From Rebecca billardiae RCC1528 (Eukaryota; Haptophyta): DNA of 64,000 nt. The stretch covers positions 868,001-932,000 of the forward strand of contig OZ251245.1 in NCBI GenBank assembly GCA_965240325.2, read 5' to 3'. Shown one piece after another: positions 21,333 to 31,785 of this stretch; the first letter of the stretch is position 1, and every line of letters begins with the position of its first letter. A program made the translations under genes and the position numbers. Below the pieces are notes generated by a model, which did no database searches, was not told the origin of the DNA, and worked only from the letters and a program-made list of their open reading frames with translations.

Positions 21333-21926
21333 TCAGCCGGCGCGCCTCGTGCCGGCAGACGGAGCGAGAGCGCGCGCCACGCAGTGCTGCCCCGGCCTGC
21401 GCTGCCGGCAGCCGCGCACCGAGACCGAGCGGAGCTCGGGGTGGAACGAGGCGAGCGGCGCGTCGCGCCTGCCGTCGCGCGTGCGCGCCTGCTCCACCGC
21501 GCCGCCGTGCTCGCCCGCCGCCTCCTCCGCCGCGTCGGCCTCGAAGACGGCTGCGGCGGCCCGAGTCAGCGGCTGACGGGCTGAGCCCGTGCGCGCTGGC
21601 ACCCGGCGCCGATCGCCTCGACGGCCCTCTGCTCCACAGCTGGCTGCTCGAGCTGCTGCACGGGGCGTCGCGACGAGGGCGCCGCGCGCGCCCAGCGCGT
21701 CCGTCGCCGCGTCGCGCAGCGCGTCGAGCTCGGCGCCGCGCTTTGCCAGCTCGGCGCCCAACGCCTCCGCACTCGCAGTTGGCATGCGCGAGCGCCAGCG
21801 CGCGCGTTCCGACACGGTGCTGCTGCTGGACTGCTCCGTCGCGGCGGATGTGGCGAGCGAGACGATGGAAGGGCACGCGAGCAGCGCCGCCAGTAGGCAC
21901 TCAGTAGCGCGCCGAGGTAGTCTCAC
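21333..21926 (-). CDS. Possible secreted coiled-coil hypothetical protein
   Basis: This is a 197-residue open frame with a plausible signal peptide (CLLAALLACPSIVSLATSAA after a basic start). A helical Ala/Glu-rich stretch follows (ALGAELAKRGAELDALRDAA) and a second one (VFEADAAEEAAGEHGGAV). No family is recognised. GC-rich DNA here keeps several frames open, so the evidence is mainly the signal peptide followed by heptad-like composition. Introns may be present, since the middle segment is Arg-rich and less protein-like. Confidence 0.33.
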   Translation of the reverse strand: MRLPRRATECLLAALLACPSIVSLATSAATEQSSSSTVSERARWRSRMPTASAEALGAELAKRGAELDALRDAATDALGARGALVATPRAAARAASCGAEGRRGDRRRVPARTGSARQPLTRAAAAVFEADAAEEAAGEHGGAVEQARTRDGRRDAPLASFHPELRSVSVRGCRQRRPGQHCVARALAPSAGTRRAG

Positions 21927-22964
21927 GTGGTGCCTAGGTTGCGCGTGCCCAGCAGGCTGAGCATGCCGGCCTGGCGCGCTGCTCGGCTGCTTGGAGGCCG
22001 AGCGAGTGCATCGGAGTGGAGGGCCGCTCCGAATCGCGCTGGCCCGCGCGCGGCACGCCTGCGCCTGCCGCCGAATCGCGCTGGTCGCCCGTGCGCGGCA
22101 CGCCTGCGCCTGCCGCCGAATCGCGCTGGCCCGCGCGCGGCGCGCAGGCGCCTGCAGCGCCCCCGCCTCGGCTTTCGTCGTCAGAGTTCAGACTGCTGCG
22201 ACGCATATGGGGGTACTCTTATTCTATGATTTGACTGTACTCGGCCAAGGTTGACGAATTTTCGCGCTCGCGCCACGCGAGCGCAAAGGTTCGTTCGCGT
22301 CGTTAGTATTCTTCGTCAACCCGATCCGATCTACACCTTTACCATATGTTTTGAAACGTGCACACTTGGTTAAGGCGTGATTACAGTTTACTAAGCATAA
22401 GAGACGCACACAGCTCAGGCATGATGCGAGATCCAGCAAATATCAGCGCGCTCGGTACGCCGACATATGCAGGTTGAAACTCAGTATATGACGACCCATG
22501 CACATGCACTTTGTCAAAACAATACGGCCGCCCTTGGACCGGCGACCAAGTTTTCGAGGCGTCGATGAGACGATGACTAAACTTTACTGACAATGTGACG
22601 CCCACCGGTTAGTTATTGACTCACGCCCGGGCGCGGCTATTTCGTCAATCGCGTCTTGCGGTAATAGACAGCAATGTACGGTGTACCCCTCGAAAATTAG
22701 CGAAAATTCACCCTCATCCAAAGCCCTCAAAATCGTCCCCCGCCCCCTTTTCTAGCAGCTTTAATTGATCAAAAGATCTTTTTGACAACGTAGTGAGGGC
22801 CCCCGGCGGGGCTCCACGCTACGCGCTCCGCCCTGCACCGCGGGCCATTATAATTCATTCACACACTGTATATATATTTTTAACCGCGGACGTGGCAGCA
22901 TCGCGGACAAGCGTCAGGCTCAGAGTGCAACAGACACATAGATAATATTTTCTTTTTCGGCGCA
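21927..22964. other. Intergenic with short tandem repeat and SINE-head fragment
   Basis: Bases about 22027-22145 contain three imperfect tandem copies of a roughly 45-bp unit (ccgaatcgcgctgg...gcgcggcacgcctgcgcctg). Bases about 22380-22420 carry the dispersed SINE-head motif (acagtttactaag...gacgcacacagctcagg). The rest is AT-richer with no gene I can support. Confidence 0.6.
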
Positions 22965-24446
22965 ATGGCGGGCCGTAGGTCCGCCCCTTGTAGTGCCCTG
23001 GAAAATATCTGGATGAACAATTCCCACGTCTATCCCACTTGCAATTCCCACTGGGGACGCTATATCAAGGGTTCCCGGATGGCGCGGAGCGCGTGGGCGG
23101 CGCGCGCCAGATCCAACGCCGGCGTGGACATCGCGCGGTGATTCCCGAGACGAGTTTTCGCCCGATTCGCGATTGCTGCCCTCGTCGTCTCGCGTGCAGG
23201 TCGAACGGGGGCCTACTAGTCGACTCGTTTGGAGGTACGCTCGGCGCGTCGACATGATCGTGCGACCTGTGACGGTCCTCGCCCGACTTGCACGTCGAGC
23301 GCTCGCACAGGCCATAATATCAAGTGCTGCGCACGACAACCACCTCGCGCGATCCACCGCCGCGCGTCGGGCTCGGTGCGGAAAGGCCCTCATCACGAGG
23401 TGTCTCGCGGGCGGGAAGCGCCATCGCACGCGACGCAAGATTGGCGCGCCTTCTGAACTCGATCGCCGGAATCCGCGCACCGGACTGTCGCTCGCGGTCC
23501 CTCAGCCGAAGCCCACGTCCGGCGTGCATGGCGTCCACGGTGACCAATGCGACGGAAGCGCAGCGCCAACGGCGTACGACGCGCAGCGGACGCACCTCCG
23601 GGGTCTGTCGCCGTGGCAGCAACCGTGTCTTTGCGAATTGGCGACCCTCGCCGCAGCGCGACACAGACAAGCCCGTGATGCCATCCGCAGAGAGATGAAA
23701 CGTCGAGCATGCAACATCGCCGCGCCATCCTCGTCCATGGCGCAGGCGCTGCGGGACGAGGCGGAAGTCGTCACGCCGGTGACGGATGCGCTGCGATTCG
23801 TGTGCCCGCGTGACCAGCTCGTGCCCACTCTCGATCGCGAGTGGCACACGCTGTCGCTGTGCGCGCGCGCGCGCACAACCAACAGCTCCTCGTGCCGCCG
23901 AGCACGCGGGCGCCAGACCTGTCGAAGATGCGAAGAGCGACGACTGCGTGAACGTCAACGCGCTCGTGCTCAGCGTGGCGGCCGTGTACGATGCCAACGC
24001 GACCTGCGCCGAGCCCATCATGCCCGGAGCGGACATCGGCAAGCGTCCTCGCGACGACCGCTCTCGGCTGGCGGCAGGAGGACATGCACACGATCTACTC
24101 TGGCGGCTTCGTCGGCGGCGAGGCGCTCGATTACGCCATCGCGGTCGAGATGCGGCACATACAGCGCGTACCTGCGTTCGCGCGGAGCATCCGGCTACCC
24201 GCCCCGCCCCGCGTGCTGCACATTCCCTCGTGGGTGTGGGCCTCGCTGATGATGCGCACGCCGCAGACGTGTACACGAGTGTGACGTGAGTGCGAGAACT
24301 TCACAGGTGTCACTGGTCCGAAGCCTGTCCGGCACCCACGGCCACGAGCGAATGCTGTGGAATAAAGACGCGAATAACCCGCAGAGGAAACATTGCGACA
24401 GCACTGGCACGGCCCGCCGACCCCCCCGCCCGCCAGGGCACAGTTT
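22965..24446 (+). pseudogene. Copy B of the unknown gene, inverted relative to copy A
   Basis: This is the inverted partner of 13475-14983. On the plus strand it reads DALRFVC..LVPTLDREWHTLSL to about 23861, followed at once by GTGCGCGC (a typical local donor). An in-frame block with NVNALVLSVAAVYDA and CAEPIMPGADIGK (about 23940-24050) follows, then after a short gtcct...ggcag gap DMHTIYSGGFVGGEALDYAI (24082-24145) and PPRVLHIPSWVWAS. Unlike copy A, the GGEALDYA junction is intact. Two base changes near 24250-24285 bring a stop soon after. So this could be a short functional gene or a less decayed pseudogene. The function is unknown. Confidence 0.5.
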
Positions 24447-25683
24447 TATTGATTTCCTGGGGCGGACTGACAGTTCCGCACGCATGCCGGCATGGTCAGC
24501 AAACACTAACTGAAAAGTCGGGACTCGGGTAGTCGGCACAGTGTTAGCGACAGCTGACACACTGTCAGCTGACGATGAGGCGCTGAAGGCCGGAGCGCTG
24601 GGCATGCAGCCCCACCGCGGAGCCACAATCCGCCTGATCATGATGAATTCCTGACGAGTCACCGCGGTGACGATAAGAACCGTGCCATATGCGCTGTTAG
24701 TTATAGTGAGTCGTCACACTCACTCAGTCGAAGTGTGCCGTTGACTGAGCAGTGTCTCTGCTGCAGTACAGTAGTACAGTGACACACGGTCACGAGTGTT
24801 AGACCCGTTGCACGCGTGAGCGCCGAAAAAACGACACTTTGGCAGTGATAGTCATCACCGTCGCCGCATCGTGGGCATGCCGCTGCCGCCGCCGGCGGCG
24901 GCAGCGGGAGCGTGGCAGCAGATCTACCACCTTCCGCGTTACGCGCTGCGTCGTGCGCGCCAGGTGGCAGGTTTCCCAGGTCCGCCGCGCGGAAGGCAGC
25001 GTGAGCGGTCGGCGAGCGCACGGAGGTGAGAAGTAAGCGCGCATCGTGAGAGCTTAAGCAGCTTGCCCACGCGCTTCACGAAGGCGGTGCGGTTGCGTGC
25101 GCACGCCTTCTGTACCCGTACACGCGATCAAAGCGTGAGCCACTCCCTAGGTCTTGCCTGCGCATCGCGGGCCGCGCCTCGTCTCCTGAATCCTCGTTCA
25201 CGAGGACAGCACGTGTATCCGTGTACGCGCTCGCGGCCGATGGCGGCTCCCCGCGTCGAGAGCCGTTTGGCTGGAGCCGCATCCAAGGGCATATATCGTC
25301 ACGGCCCCACCCGATGCTGACGCTGAGGTGGCGTGCTTGCCCAAGGTAGCCGCATTGGCTGATCTCTCTGCCTTTGGGCAACCCTTTGCAACCGCGCCGG
25401 CTCACGCTGCCAGCGCGCGCGCGGCGTGGCTTCGTGGTGGACACCTGCCCTGGGTTTTGTCGTTCGTTCTCAGCGACGGTTGGGTCGATTGACATGCGGA
25501 TTGGATTGGTGCATTGCGAATCGGCTTCGCAATGCACCATTGCGCTCGGATCGGCGCGGACGTCAGCCATGCGGCAGCGCGAGCGACAAAACCGCGAGAT
25601 TTCATACGCTTGTCGTTTTTTCATACGCTCACGGTTACTCACCCGTGCAACGGGTCGTTACCAGTACTCTATACTTATATAGG
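24447..25683. other. Intergenic; perfect 14-bp hairpin at 25507-25539
   Basis: No gene is supported. Bases 25507-25520 (tggtgcattgcgaa) are exactly complementary to 25526-25539 around a 5-nt loop. Short local inverted repeats (tgacacactgtcagctgac type) occur at about 24540-24575. Confidence 0.5.
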
Positions 25684-26540
25684 TGGGTCCCTCCCAACTG
25701 GGGCGATATTCTGGCGCACTCAGAATGACGTCCTAGATTTTGTCTCTCACCCAGAATCGACGCTATAAATGCGTCCCATCGGGGCGGAGCAAAAGTTTCG
25801 ACCTCAAAACCTACTCCGCGTGCCGTCGCGCGGCCGAGCGCGCGCGCGCCGCGCCAGTAGTGTCACATAGAGATTTTGCGAAGCGTTACTTCATGGTTAT
25901 GGTGGCTAGATGGCGACATGCGATCGGAATTACTTATTGACAACCGTTGACACCCGACCGAACCATTTTATGGAGCAAAGAGTGGGGCTCTATGCTGTGC
26001 GCTGATACCTCCAACAAACTACAGCAAGATCGAGCATATTACCCACTTCATATATAGCCACTTACCCGTATATAGTATGAGTGTTACCCACTTTATATTG
26101 ACCGTGGATGCGGTTCACTATATATTCAAATTCGTTCCGATATGTGGGTACGTTTGTTGGGTCATCGAATAGGCGCCGAGCGACGCGGACACAGGCAACC
26201 CGGGCCGCAACCGGACTGCCTGCGAGTGGCAGTGTTTGTGGCGGGCTGCGTGCCGAGGCACACACCATCGCCCGCCACCGAGCATGCCACCGTCGTCACA
26301 CGGGAGCCCTCCGCCGTCGAGGCTGGACTATCAGCCAACGCCACCGCCGGAGCTTGCCGCGTTCGGCGGCTTCCGTGCTCGTACTCCGCGTGTCACCGGT
26401 CGTCGTATGTCCCACCCGCGTGAGGCCGCCACCAGTCCATGACTACCGCAGCTGCAGCCCGTGCCGCCGACGATGCCTCCTACCATCTTCTCGCCAGGCA
26501 GCAATACGATAGGTTCACCGACGCTGCTGCTAGGCTGAGA
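25684..26540. mobile_element. Diverged solo copy of the nested TIR element at 58939-60735
   Basis: The two loci share, in the same order, ctccgcgtgccgtcgcgc, the block agtgtcacatagagatt, acttattgacaaccgttg, cagcaagatcgagcat, and tgtgggtacgtt. They also share the motif ccaccagtccatgactaccgc against ccaccggtctacgattaccgc. The left end (taggtgggtccctcc at about 25680) resembles the other copy's terminal TAGGGGGTCCAG. No intact ORF remains here. I could not locate a right terminal repeat. Confidence 0.6.
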
Positions 26541-27787
26541 GCACTCAGCCAGTTGGCCGGCGAGACGTCAGATGGTTGAGCTGCTGGCCTAGCCATCACG
26601 TTGCGGCTTCCGCTCGCTCAAGTACACCCAACGCGACGACGAGAACGTGCCGGGCAATCATCAGGCATGCGTCTGAGGGGTCTACTACGCCTAGCCGTAG
26701 AGTTGCTGAGTACGAGTCTTCGCAGACCACAAGCGGAACGAGTGGGACCACCCAATGGCAGGAGCAACAGCGTGGGGTGGCACCCGCGCCTGTCAACGCG
26801 ACCGCGTTCTGTCAAGAATGGACCCATATCCTGCGACCACCCTCGAGCACCGCATACTATGCCCACACTCGGCATAGGGAAGGATCGCTGAGCGCCTGCT
26901 GCCGCTGTCAAAGGCCCTGCTGATCTTCCTGGCGCTGGATCGTGCACACGGATGGCAAGTCGGCGTGCTCGCCGCACATCGCGGCGGCTTCTCAGCATCC
27001 CAAGTCCTCAGTGCACCCATCCTAGGCCTGCTGGTCGATGATTGGTACCAACCCCCACCAAACACGCCCTCTCGGAAGTCGCCAATCGCTTACATGGCTC
27101 CCCGAGAGCCCGGGGCTGGCTGTCGTGCGTTCTCACGAGCAGCTTGCGCACAGCCCAAATGTCACCTTCACGGTGTGTAGAGCTGCTCAAGACGGCGGGG
27201 ACGTCAAGAGCATGCCCATGCCTGATGGTGGCCCATGCCTCCCGTCACCTGACCCGCCTGTAGCGAAAAGTGGCCCTGCTCGAAGGCACGGCTCGAACAC
27301 CCGCCGATCGATTCAAGTTGTCTGTACGCGTCTAGCCGGGCGAGAGTCAAACATGCGGGCACGTGCCAGGCGGGGGATGTGTGACCACGGATCCCATCCG
27401 TGAGCACGCGCAAAGCGCTGGAGCGCGCGATAGGTGTTGGCTGTGGTCTACCCGACACACGGCGGCTCGGTCGCGCTGGAGAGGCGCTCCGACATCGTCG
27501 GGAGCGTTCAGATCGGACCTCGGCCGGCGGCCCGGCGATTTTCCCGAGCCGCGCCCCGCGCGAAAAGAAATCAGGCCAGAAAACCCGGTAAATGTTTAAA
27601 AGACCGCTGGAAAATCGCCAGGGACCCACCTATATACTACTCACTCTCACTCACTGAGACTCTCAGTGACTGCAGCAGACTGCAGAGACACTGCTGCTCA
27701 GTCAACGTACGGCACAGCTGGCCTCATAGACCGTCGTCACGGTCGCCCCACTCGCAGGTGTCTCACGACGATACACAGCGTCATGCC
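26541..27787 (+). pseudogene. Decayed coding sequence, family unknown
   Basis: Protein-like stretches appear in different plus-strand frames. One is LLPLSKALLIFLALDRAHG with VGVLAAHRGGFSASQVLSAPI and LGLLVDDWYQPPP (about 26895-27060). Another is LAVVRSHEQLAHSPNVTF (about 27115-27175). A third is RKVALLEGTARTPADRFKL (about 27263-27320). The frame changes imply frameshifts or missed introns. I do not recognise the family. Its position directly after the 25.7-26.5 kb repeat suggests a dead mobile-element gene, which is inference. Confidence 0.3.
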
Positions 27788-28423
27788 TCACGCCGGTGGG
27801 AAGAGCGCGCGCAGCTCCTCGGCCTCGCGCGCCATCGCCTCGGCGGTGCGGTCCTTGCGGTCCTCATCCGCGGGCACCTCGAGCTTGGGTCGCGCGTCGT
27901 GGTGCTCCAGCGCGTCGTACACGTCGTCGTTGCGCGCGAAGTCCGCCGGCTTGCGCGGAAGGATGTGCACGTGCACGTGCGGCACGGTCTGCCCCGCGTC
28001 GCGCCCGTCCTGCACGGCAATATTGGCGGCGGTGGCGCCGTAGTGGCCCTCCAGACGCCTCGCGATCAGCCGGACCGAGCGCCAGAGGTCGCACAGCTCC
28101 TCGTCGGTGAGGTCGTCGAGGCGTGGGACGACGCGCTGTGGAACCACCAGCACGTGCCCGGGCACGATGGGCCTGAGGTTCACCAGCGCCAACGTGAGCT
28201 TTGACGGCGAGGCGAAGAAGATCTGCGACTGCGGGATCTCGAATCGACCAAACTGGCAGCCAGCCGGCAGCGGGCCCGCACCGTGCGCGGACATGAGCGC
28301 GAGCGGACGGCGGATAGATGTCGCACGGACGCTCTTGCACAGCGCCGTGGCGACGAGCATGCCCCCCGCGATGAGCGCGCTTGTCAACACCCTCACGTCC
28401 GGCCTGGCGAACATCCCGCGCAT
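27788..28423 (-). CDS. FHIT-like HIT-family hydrolase
   Basis: HIT-family Fhit enzymes cleave diadenosine polyphosphates such as Ap3A to AMP plus ADP. The core matches Fhit closely in order: FGRFEIP..IFFASPSKLTLALVNL, RPIVPGHVLVVPQR, the DLTDEELCDLW helix, and NIAVQDGRDAGQTVPHVHVH. The last of these holds the His triad HVHVHI; PRKPADFARNDDVYDALEHHD follows. The chosen start (ATG 28423) gives 211 aa and includes an N-terminal extension with a hydrophobic run (VLTSALIAGGMLVATAL), either a targeting or an anchor segment. An internal Met (MSAHGAGPL) would give a Fhit of near-standard length, so the extension is uncertain. It is head-to-head with the dehydrogenase gene, with starts about 160 bp apart. 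Confidence 0.92.
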   Translation of the reverse strand: MRGMFARPDVRVLTSALIAGGMLVATALCKSVRATSIRRPLALMSAHGAGPLPAGCQFGRFEIPQSQIFFASPSKLTLALVNLRPIVPGHVLVVPQRVVPRLDDLTDEELCDLWRSVRLIARRLEGHYGATAANIAVQDGRDAGQTVPHVHVHILPRKPADFARNDDVYDALEHHDARPKLEVPADEDRKDRTAEAMAREAEELRALFPPA

Positions 28424-28584
28424 CGTGCGGTCCGATGGCGAGCGGTCGATGCAATTTGTAAGACCCCTTGATGCAGGGTTCCGGCGAGTCCGTGGAGCTC
28501 GAGCTGAAACAGGCATTGGTGGAGATCGCACGACGAGAGCCGACGGCCGGGCGGTCCTGGACTCCTGCTTGACCTTGCGCGACG

Positions 28585-29679
28585 ATGCCGACCGCGACCG
28601 CGAATGACGCCGCGCTGGGCGACGTGAAGAGCAAGATCTACGACAAGTGGATGGCCAAGCTCGGGCGTGCGCCCATCGAGGGCAAGGCCATCGCCATCAC
28701 CGGCTGCACCACGGGCATCGGCCGAGTCGTCGCGCTCGCGGCCGCCAAGCACGGCGCCGGCCACATCTTCCTGCTGAACCGACCATCGGAGCGCGCGCAG
28801 GAGGTGGAGGCGGCGATCCGTGCGGCTGCTTCGGGTGATGCGCACGTCGCCACCATCGCGTGCGATCTCCAGTCCTTCGCCTCGGTGCGCCGCGCGGCCA
28901 CGGAGCTGTGGCGCGCGTGCAAGCGCATCGACGGCGGGCTCGACGTGCTCTACTGCAACGCGGGCGTGATGTCGCTGCCCGAGAAGGCGACGGAGGACGG
29001 GTACGACGTGCAGATGCAGACGAACCACCTGTCCCACTTCATCCTCACCTCGGCGCTCATCCCGCAGCTCGAGCGCGCCGCCAACGGCCCGCGCGGAGAG
29101 GCGCGCGTCGTAGTGATCTCGTCGTCCGCGCGCCAGGGCGGCGGCTTCCTGGAGGCGAAGTTCCTGAACAAGTTTGAGGGCCCGGGGACGCTGGGCGGGG
29201 ACAAGAGCGATGGCGTGGCCGACGGCACGTGGCTGCGCTACCACCACTCGAAGCTCGCCAACGTCCTCTTCGTCCTCGCGCTGCACAAGTGGCTGCAGCA
29301 GCGCGGCTCAAAAGTCAAGGCGCTCGGCGGCGAGCCCGGCTTCGCAGCGACCGAGCTGCAGTCGACGAGCATCAAGGGCGGCGGCATGACGTCCGGCCAG
29401 GGCAGGCTGGTGCGCACGGTGTCGCAGTCCGCCGAGGACGGCGCGCTGTGCACGATCTGGCCGTGCTTTGCGCCCGACGCCGTCTCTGGCTCGTTCTACG
29501 CGCCGTTCTGGGTGCTGTACGGCGCGCCGAGCGCCACCATCGTGGCCGGCAAGGCGACGGGCTGGCTGACCAGGACGACGGAGAAGAACGCGCTGCACGA
29601 GCCCAGCCAGGGGCTGCTGTGGGAGCGGAGCGAGGCCGCGATGGGCCACGAGTTTGGCCATGTCTGGATCAAGGATTAA
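28585..29679 (+). CDS. Short-chain dehydrogenase/reductase (RDH/WWOX/protochlorophyllide-reductase-like)
   Basis: This 364-residue classical SDR uses NAD(P)H. The nucleotide-binding TGCTTGIG motif is at residues 39-46, CDL at about 93-95, CNAGVM at 124-129, the strand VVVISSSA with catalytic Ser at about 175-182, and the catalytic Y219-x-x-x-K223 (YHHSK). The insertion between the Ser strand and Tyr (about 185-218) and the downstream GEPGFAATEL resemble the retinol dehydrogenase/POR branch. The substrate cannot be read from sequence. A C-terminal extension (about 290-364) contains hydrophobic stretches but no clear TM. There is no intron. It shares a short divergent promoter region with the FHIT-like gene. 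Confidence 0.93.
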   Translation: MPTATANDAALGDVKSKIYDKWMAKLGRAPIEGKAIAITGCTTGIGRVVALAAAKHGAGHIFLLNRPSERAQEVEAAIRAAASGDAHVATIACDLQSFASVRRAATELWRACKRIDGGLDVLYCNAGVMSLPEKATEDGYDVQMQTNHLSHFILTSALIPQLERAANGPRGEARVVVISSSARQGGGFLEAKFLNKFEGPGTLGGDKSDGVADGTWLRYHHSKLANVLFVLALHKWLQQRGSKVKALGGEPGFAATELQSTSIKGGGMTSGQGRLVRTVSQSAEDGALCTIWPCFAPDAVSGSFYAPFWVLYGAPSATIVAGKATGWLTRTTEKNALHEPSQGLLWERSEAAMGHEFGHVWIKD

Positions 29680-30105
29680 GCCGGTGGCGCCCAACGCGGC
29701 GCCCCGCGCGGCGCAGTTACAGTATGAGTATAGTATTATTAGTATTACTATATTGTCTATTCGGTACGAATGTCGCGAATATAGTTACCGCCGTACCGAA
29801 TACCGTCACCATGCGGCATGCTGCTCAGAGTCAGACCCGAGTCGCCGACAACGACCGGACTGATGGCTGGCGGCTCAGCATCGGTCGCTGTCCGAAAACA
29901 GTCGATCACCACACTGACACTAGTGACAGTGTCAGCCCGCGTGACTGCCCGACCCCGTGTGGCGTGTCACAGCGGTGACGCAGGGATGAGGGAAGAGCAA
30001 CTATGGAGGTACGGAAAATGGAAAATTGATGGCGCGGGGCGCCACGAAAAAAATAGGTGTTTCAAATGACCGGGCCGGTGGACCGCCGCCGCCGCCGATC
30101 GGCCG
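29680..30105. other. Intergenic, no supported feature
   Basis: This 426-bp spacer lies between two plus-strand genes. It is AT-richer at 29715-29775 (likely 3' UTR of the dehydrogenase) and includes the small inverted repeat gacactagtgacagtgtc near 29917-29935. Confidence 0.4.
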
Positions 30106-31785
30106 ATGGCGGCGAGATCGCGAGCTGGCATGGCGAGCCATCGGCCGTACCTGCTGATCCTCGCGGCGCACACGGCGCTCAAGCTGCTGCTCGTGCCCGC
30201 ATACCACAGCACCGACTTCGAGGTACACCGCAACTGGCTCTCGCTCACGTACACGCAGCCGCTCTCCCGCTGGTACTCGGACACCGCCTCGCCGTGGACG
30301 CTCGATTACCCTCCGCTCTTCGCGTGGTTTGAGCGCGCACTCGCGCAGCTCGCGCCGCTCTTCGACGCGCGCATGCTCGAGCGCGACGCGCTCGGCTACG
30401 CCTCCGATGCGACCGTCCTGTTCCAGCGCCTCACCGTCGTCGCCTCCGACCTCGTCCTCTTCGTCGCGGTTCGCGAGCTGCTCGGGGGCGTGTGGCGGCC
30501 CGTGCCCGCTCGCGCGCGCGACGCGCTCGTGGACGTGCTGCCCTTCGCGCTGGTGTTCTGCGACGTGGGTCTGCTGCTCGTCGACCACGTGCACTTCCAG
30601 TACAACGGCCTTCTCCTCGGCGTGCTCCTGCTCGCGTGCGCCGCGGCCGAGCACTCGCAGCACGCGCTCGCGGCCCTCTGGTTCGCCCTGCTGCTGCAGC
30701 TCAAGCAGCTGTACCTGACGCTGGCGCCGCTCTTCTTCGTGTACCTGCTCCGCGTGCACTGCTTCGCACCCGCGCCCGCGCGCGAGTTCCTGCCGCGCCG
30801 CTTCGCCGAGCTGGGCGCGGTCGTCGCCGGCGTGACGGCGGCATCGATCGCGCCGCTCGCGGCGGCGGGCGGCGGCGCGGCCGTTCGCGCGCTGCTCGCC
30901 CGCCTCTTCCCCTTCGGCGAGCGCGGGCTGACGCACACGTACTGGGCGCCGAACGTGTGGGCGCTCTACCTCGCCGCCGACTGCGCCGCCGTGATGTGCG
31001 CGCGCGCGGGCGCGCGCGTCGGCGTGCGCCTTCCCGGCGCGCGCTGGGCGGCCGCGGCCGCGGCGGGCGCGCGCTGCGCCAACACCGCCGGCGCCGTGGC
31101 TGGTGAGGCGCCAGTGGTGCTTCCGGCGGTGCCGCCTGCGGCGACGGCGGCGCTGGTGCTCGCGCTGAGCGCGCCGGCGCTCCGCGGCGTGTGGTCCCAC
31201 CCGCGGCCGCACGTCTTCCGCCCCGCGCTCGCGAGCGTCGCGCTGGGCTCGTGCCTCGGCGGCTGGCACGTGCACGAGAAGGCCTTCCTGGCACCGGTGC
31301 TCCTGCTGGGGACGATGGCGCTGCGCTCCGGCGCGGACGCGCGCGCGTTCGGGATGCTCGCCGCGCCGGTGTACTACGCGGTGCTCCCGCTGCTCTTCGA
31401 GCCCGACGAGTACCCGCTGCGCACCCTCGCGCTGTGCACGTACGCCCTCGGCTTCGCGCTCGCGAGCACGCTCGTGTCCGCGCGCGCGCGCCCGCCGTTC
31501 AGCGGCGAGGGGGCGCTCCTGGCAAGCTTCACCCGAATGGACCGGGCTTACCTCCTCGGCTTCGCGCCGCTCGAGCTGTACACGAGCTTCGGCCACGCGG
31601 TGCTCGCGGGCACGGCGCTGCCGTTCCTCCCGCTCATGCTCACGTCGGTGTACTGCGCACTCGGCGTGCTGCGCGCAGCCGCGCTCGCGCACGGCCGGCT
31701 GGAGGACGCGCTGGACGGCGCGCGCGAGGCAGCGCACGCAGAGTCGGTGGACAGCGGCGCGGGCGGGCTGCGCCGCGGCGGCTGA
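30106..31785 (+). CDS. ALG8: ALG8, dolichyl-P-Glc alpha-1,3-glucosyltransferase
   Basis: ALG8 adds the second glucose to the lipid-linked oligosaccharide in the ER lumen during N-glycan assembly, using dolichyl-phosphate-glucose. Diagnostic ALG6/ALG8 text appears early: STDFEVHRNWLSLTY (about residues 35-49), the luminal WYSDTASPWTLDYPPLFAWF and LFQRLTVVASDLVLF. The VDHVHFQYNGLLLG block (about 162-175) and LLLQLKQLYLTLAPLFFVYL follow. The acidic/aromatic pattern around LDYPP is the catalytic region. Multiple TM helices continue, with the conserved GWHVHEKAFL at about 385-395. The 559-aa length is normal. ATG 30130 is an alternative start. VDHVHFQYNG favours ALG8 over ALG6. Confidence 0.95.
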   Translation: MAARSRAGMASHRPYLLILAAHTALKLLLVPAYHSTDFEVHRNWLSLTYTQPLSRWYSDTASPWTLDYPPLFAWFERALAQLAPLFDARMLERDALGYASDATVLFQRLTVVASDLVLFVAVRELLGGVWRPVPARARDALVDVLPFALVFCDVGLLLVDHVHFQYNGLLLGVLLLACAAAEHSQHALAALWFALLLQLKQLYLTLAPLFFVYLLRVHCFAPAPAREFLPRRFAELGAVVAGVTAASIAPLAAAGGGAAVRALLARLFPFGERGLTHTYWAPNVWALYLAADCAAVMCARAGARVGVRLPGARWAAAAAAGARCANTAGAVAGEAPVVLPAVPPAATAALVLALSAPALRGVWSHPRPHVFRPALASVALGSCLGGWHVHEKAFLAPVLLLGTMALRSGADARAFGMLAAPVYYAVLPLLFEPDEYPLRTLALCTYALGFALASTLVSARARPPFSGEGALLASFTRMDRAYLLGFAPLELYTSFGHAVLAGTALPFLPLMLTSVYCALGVLRAAALAHGRLEDALDGAREAAHAESVDSGAGGLRRGG

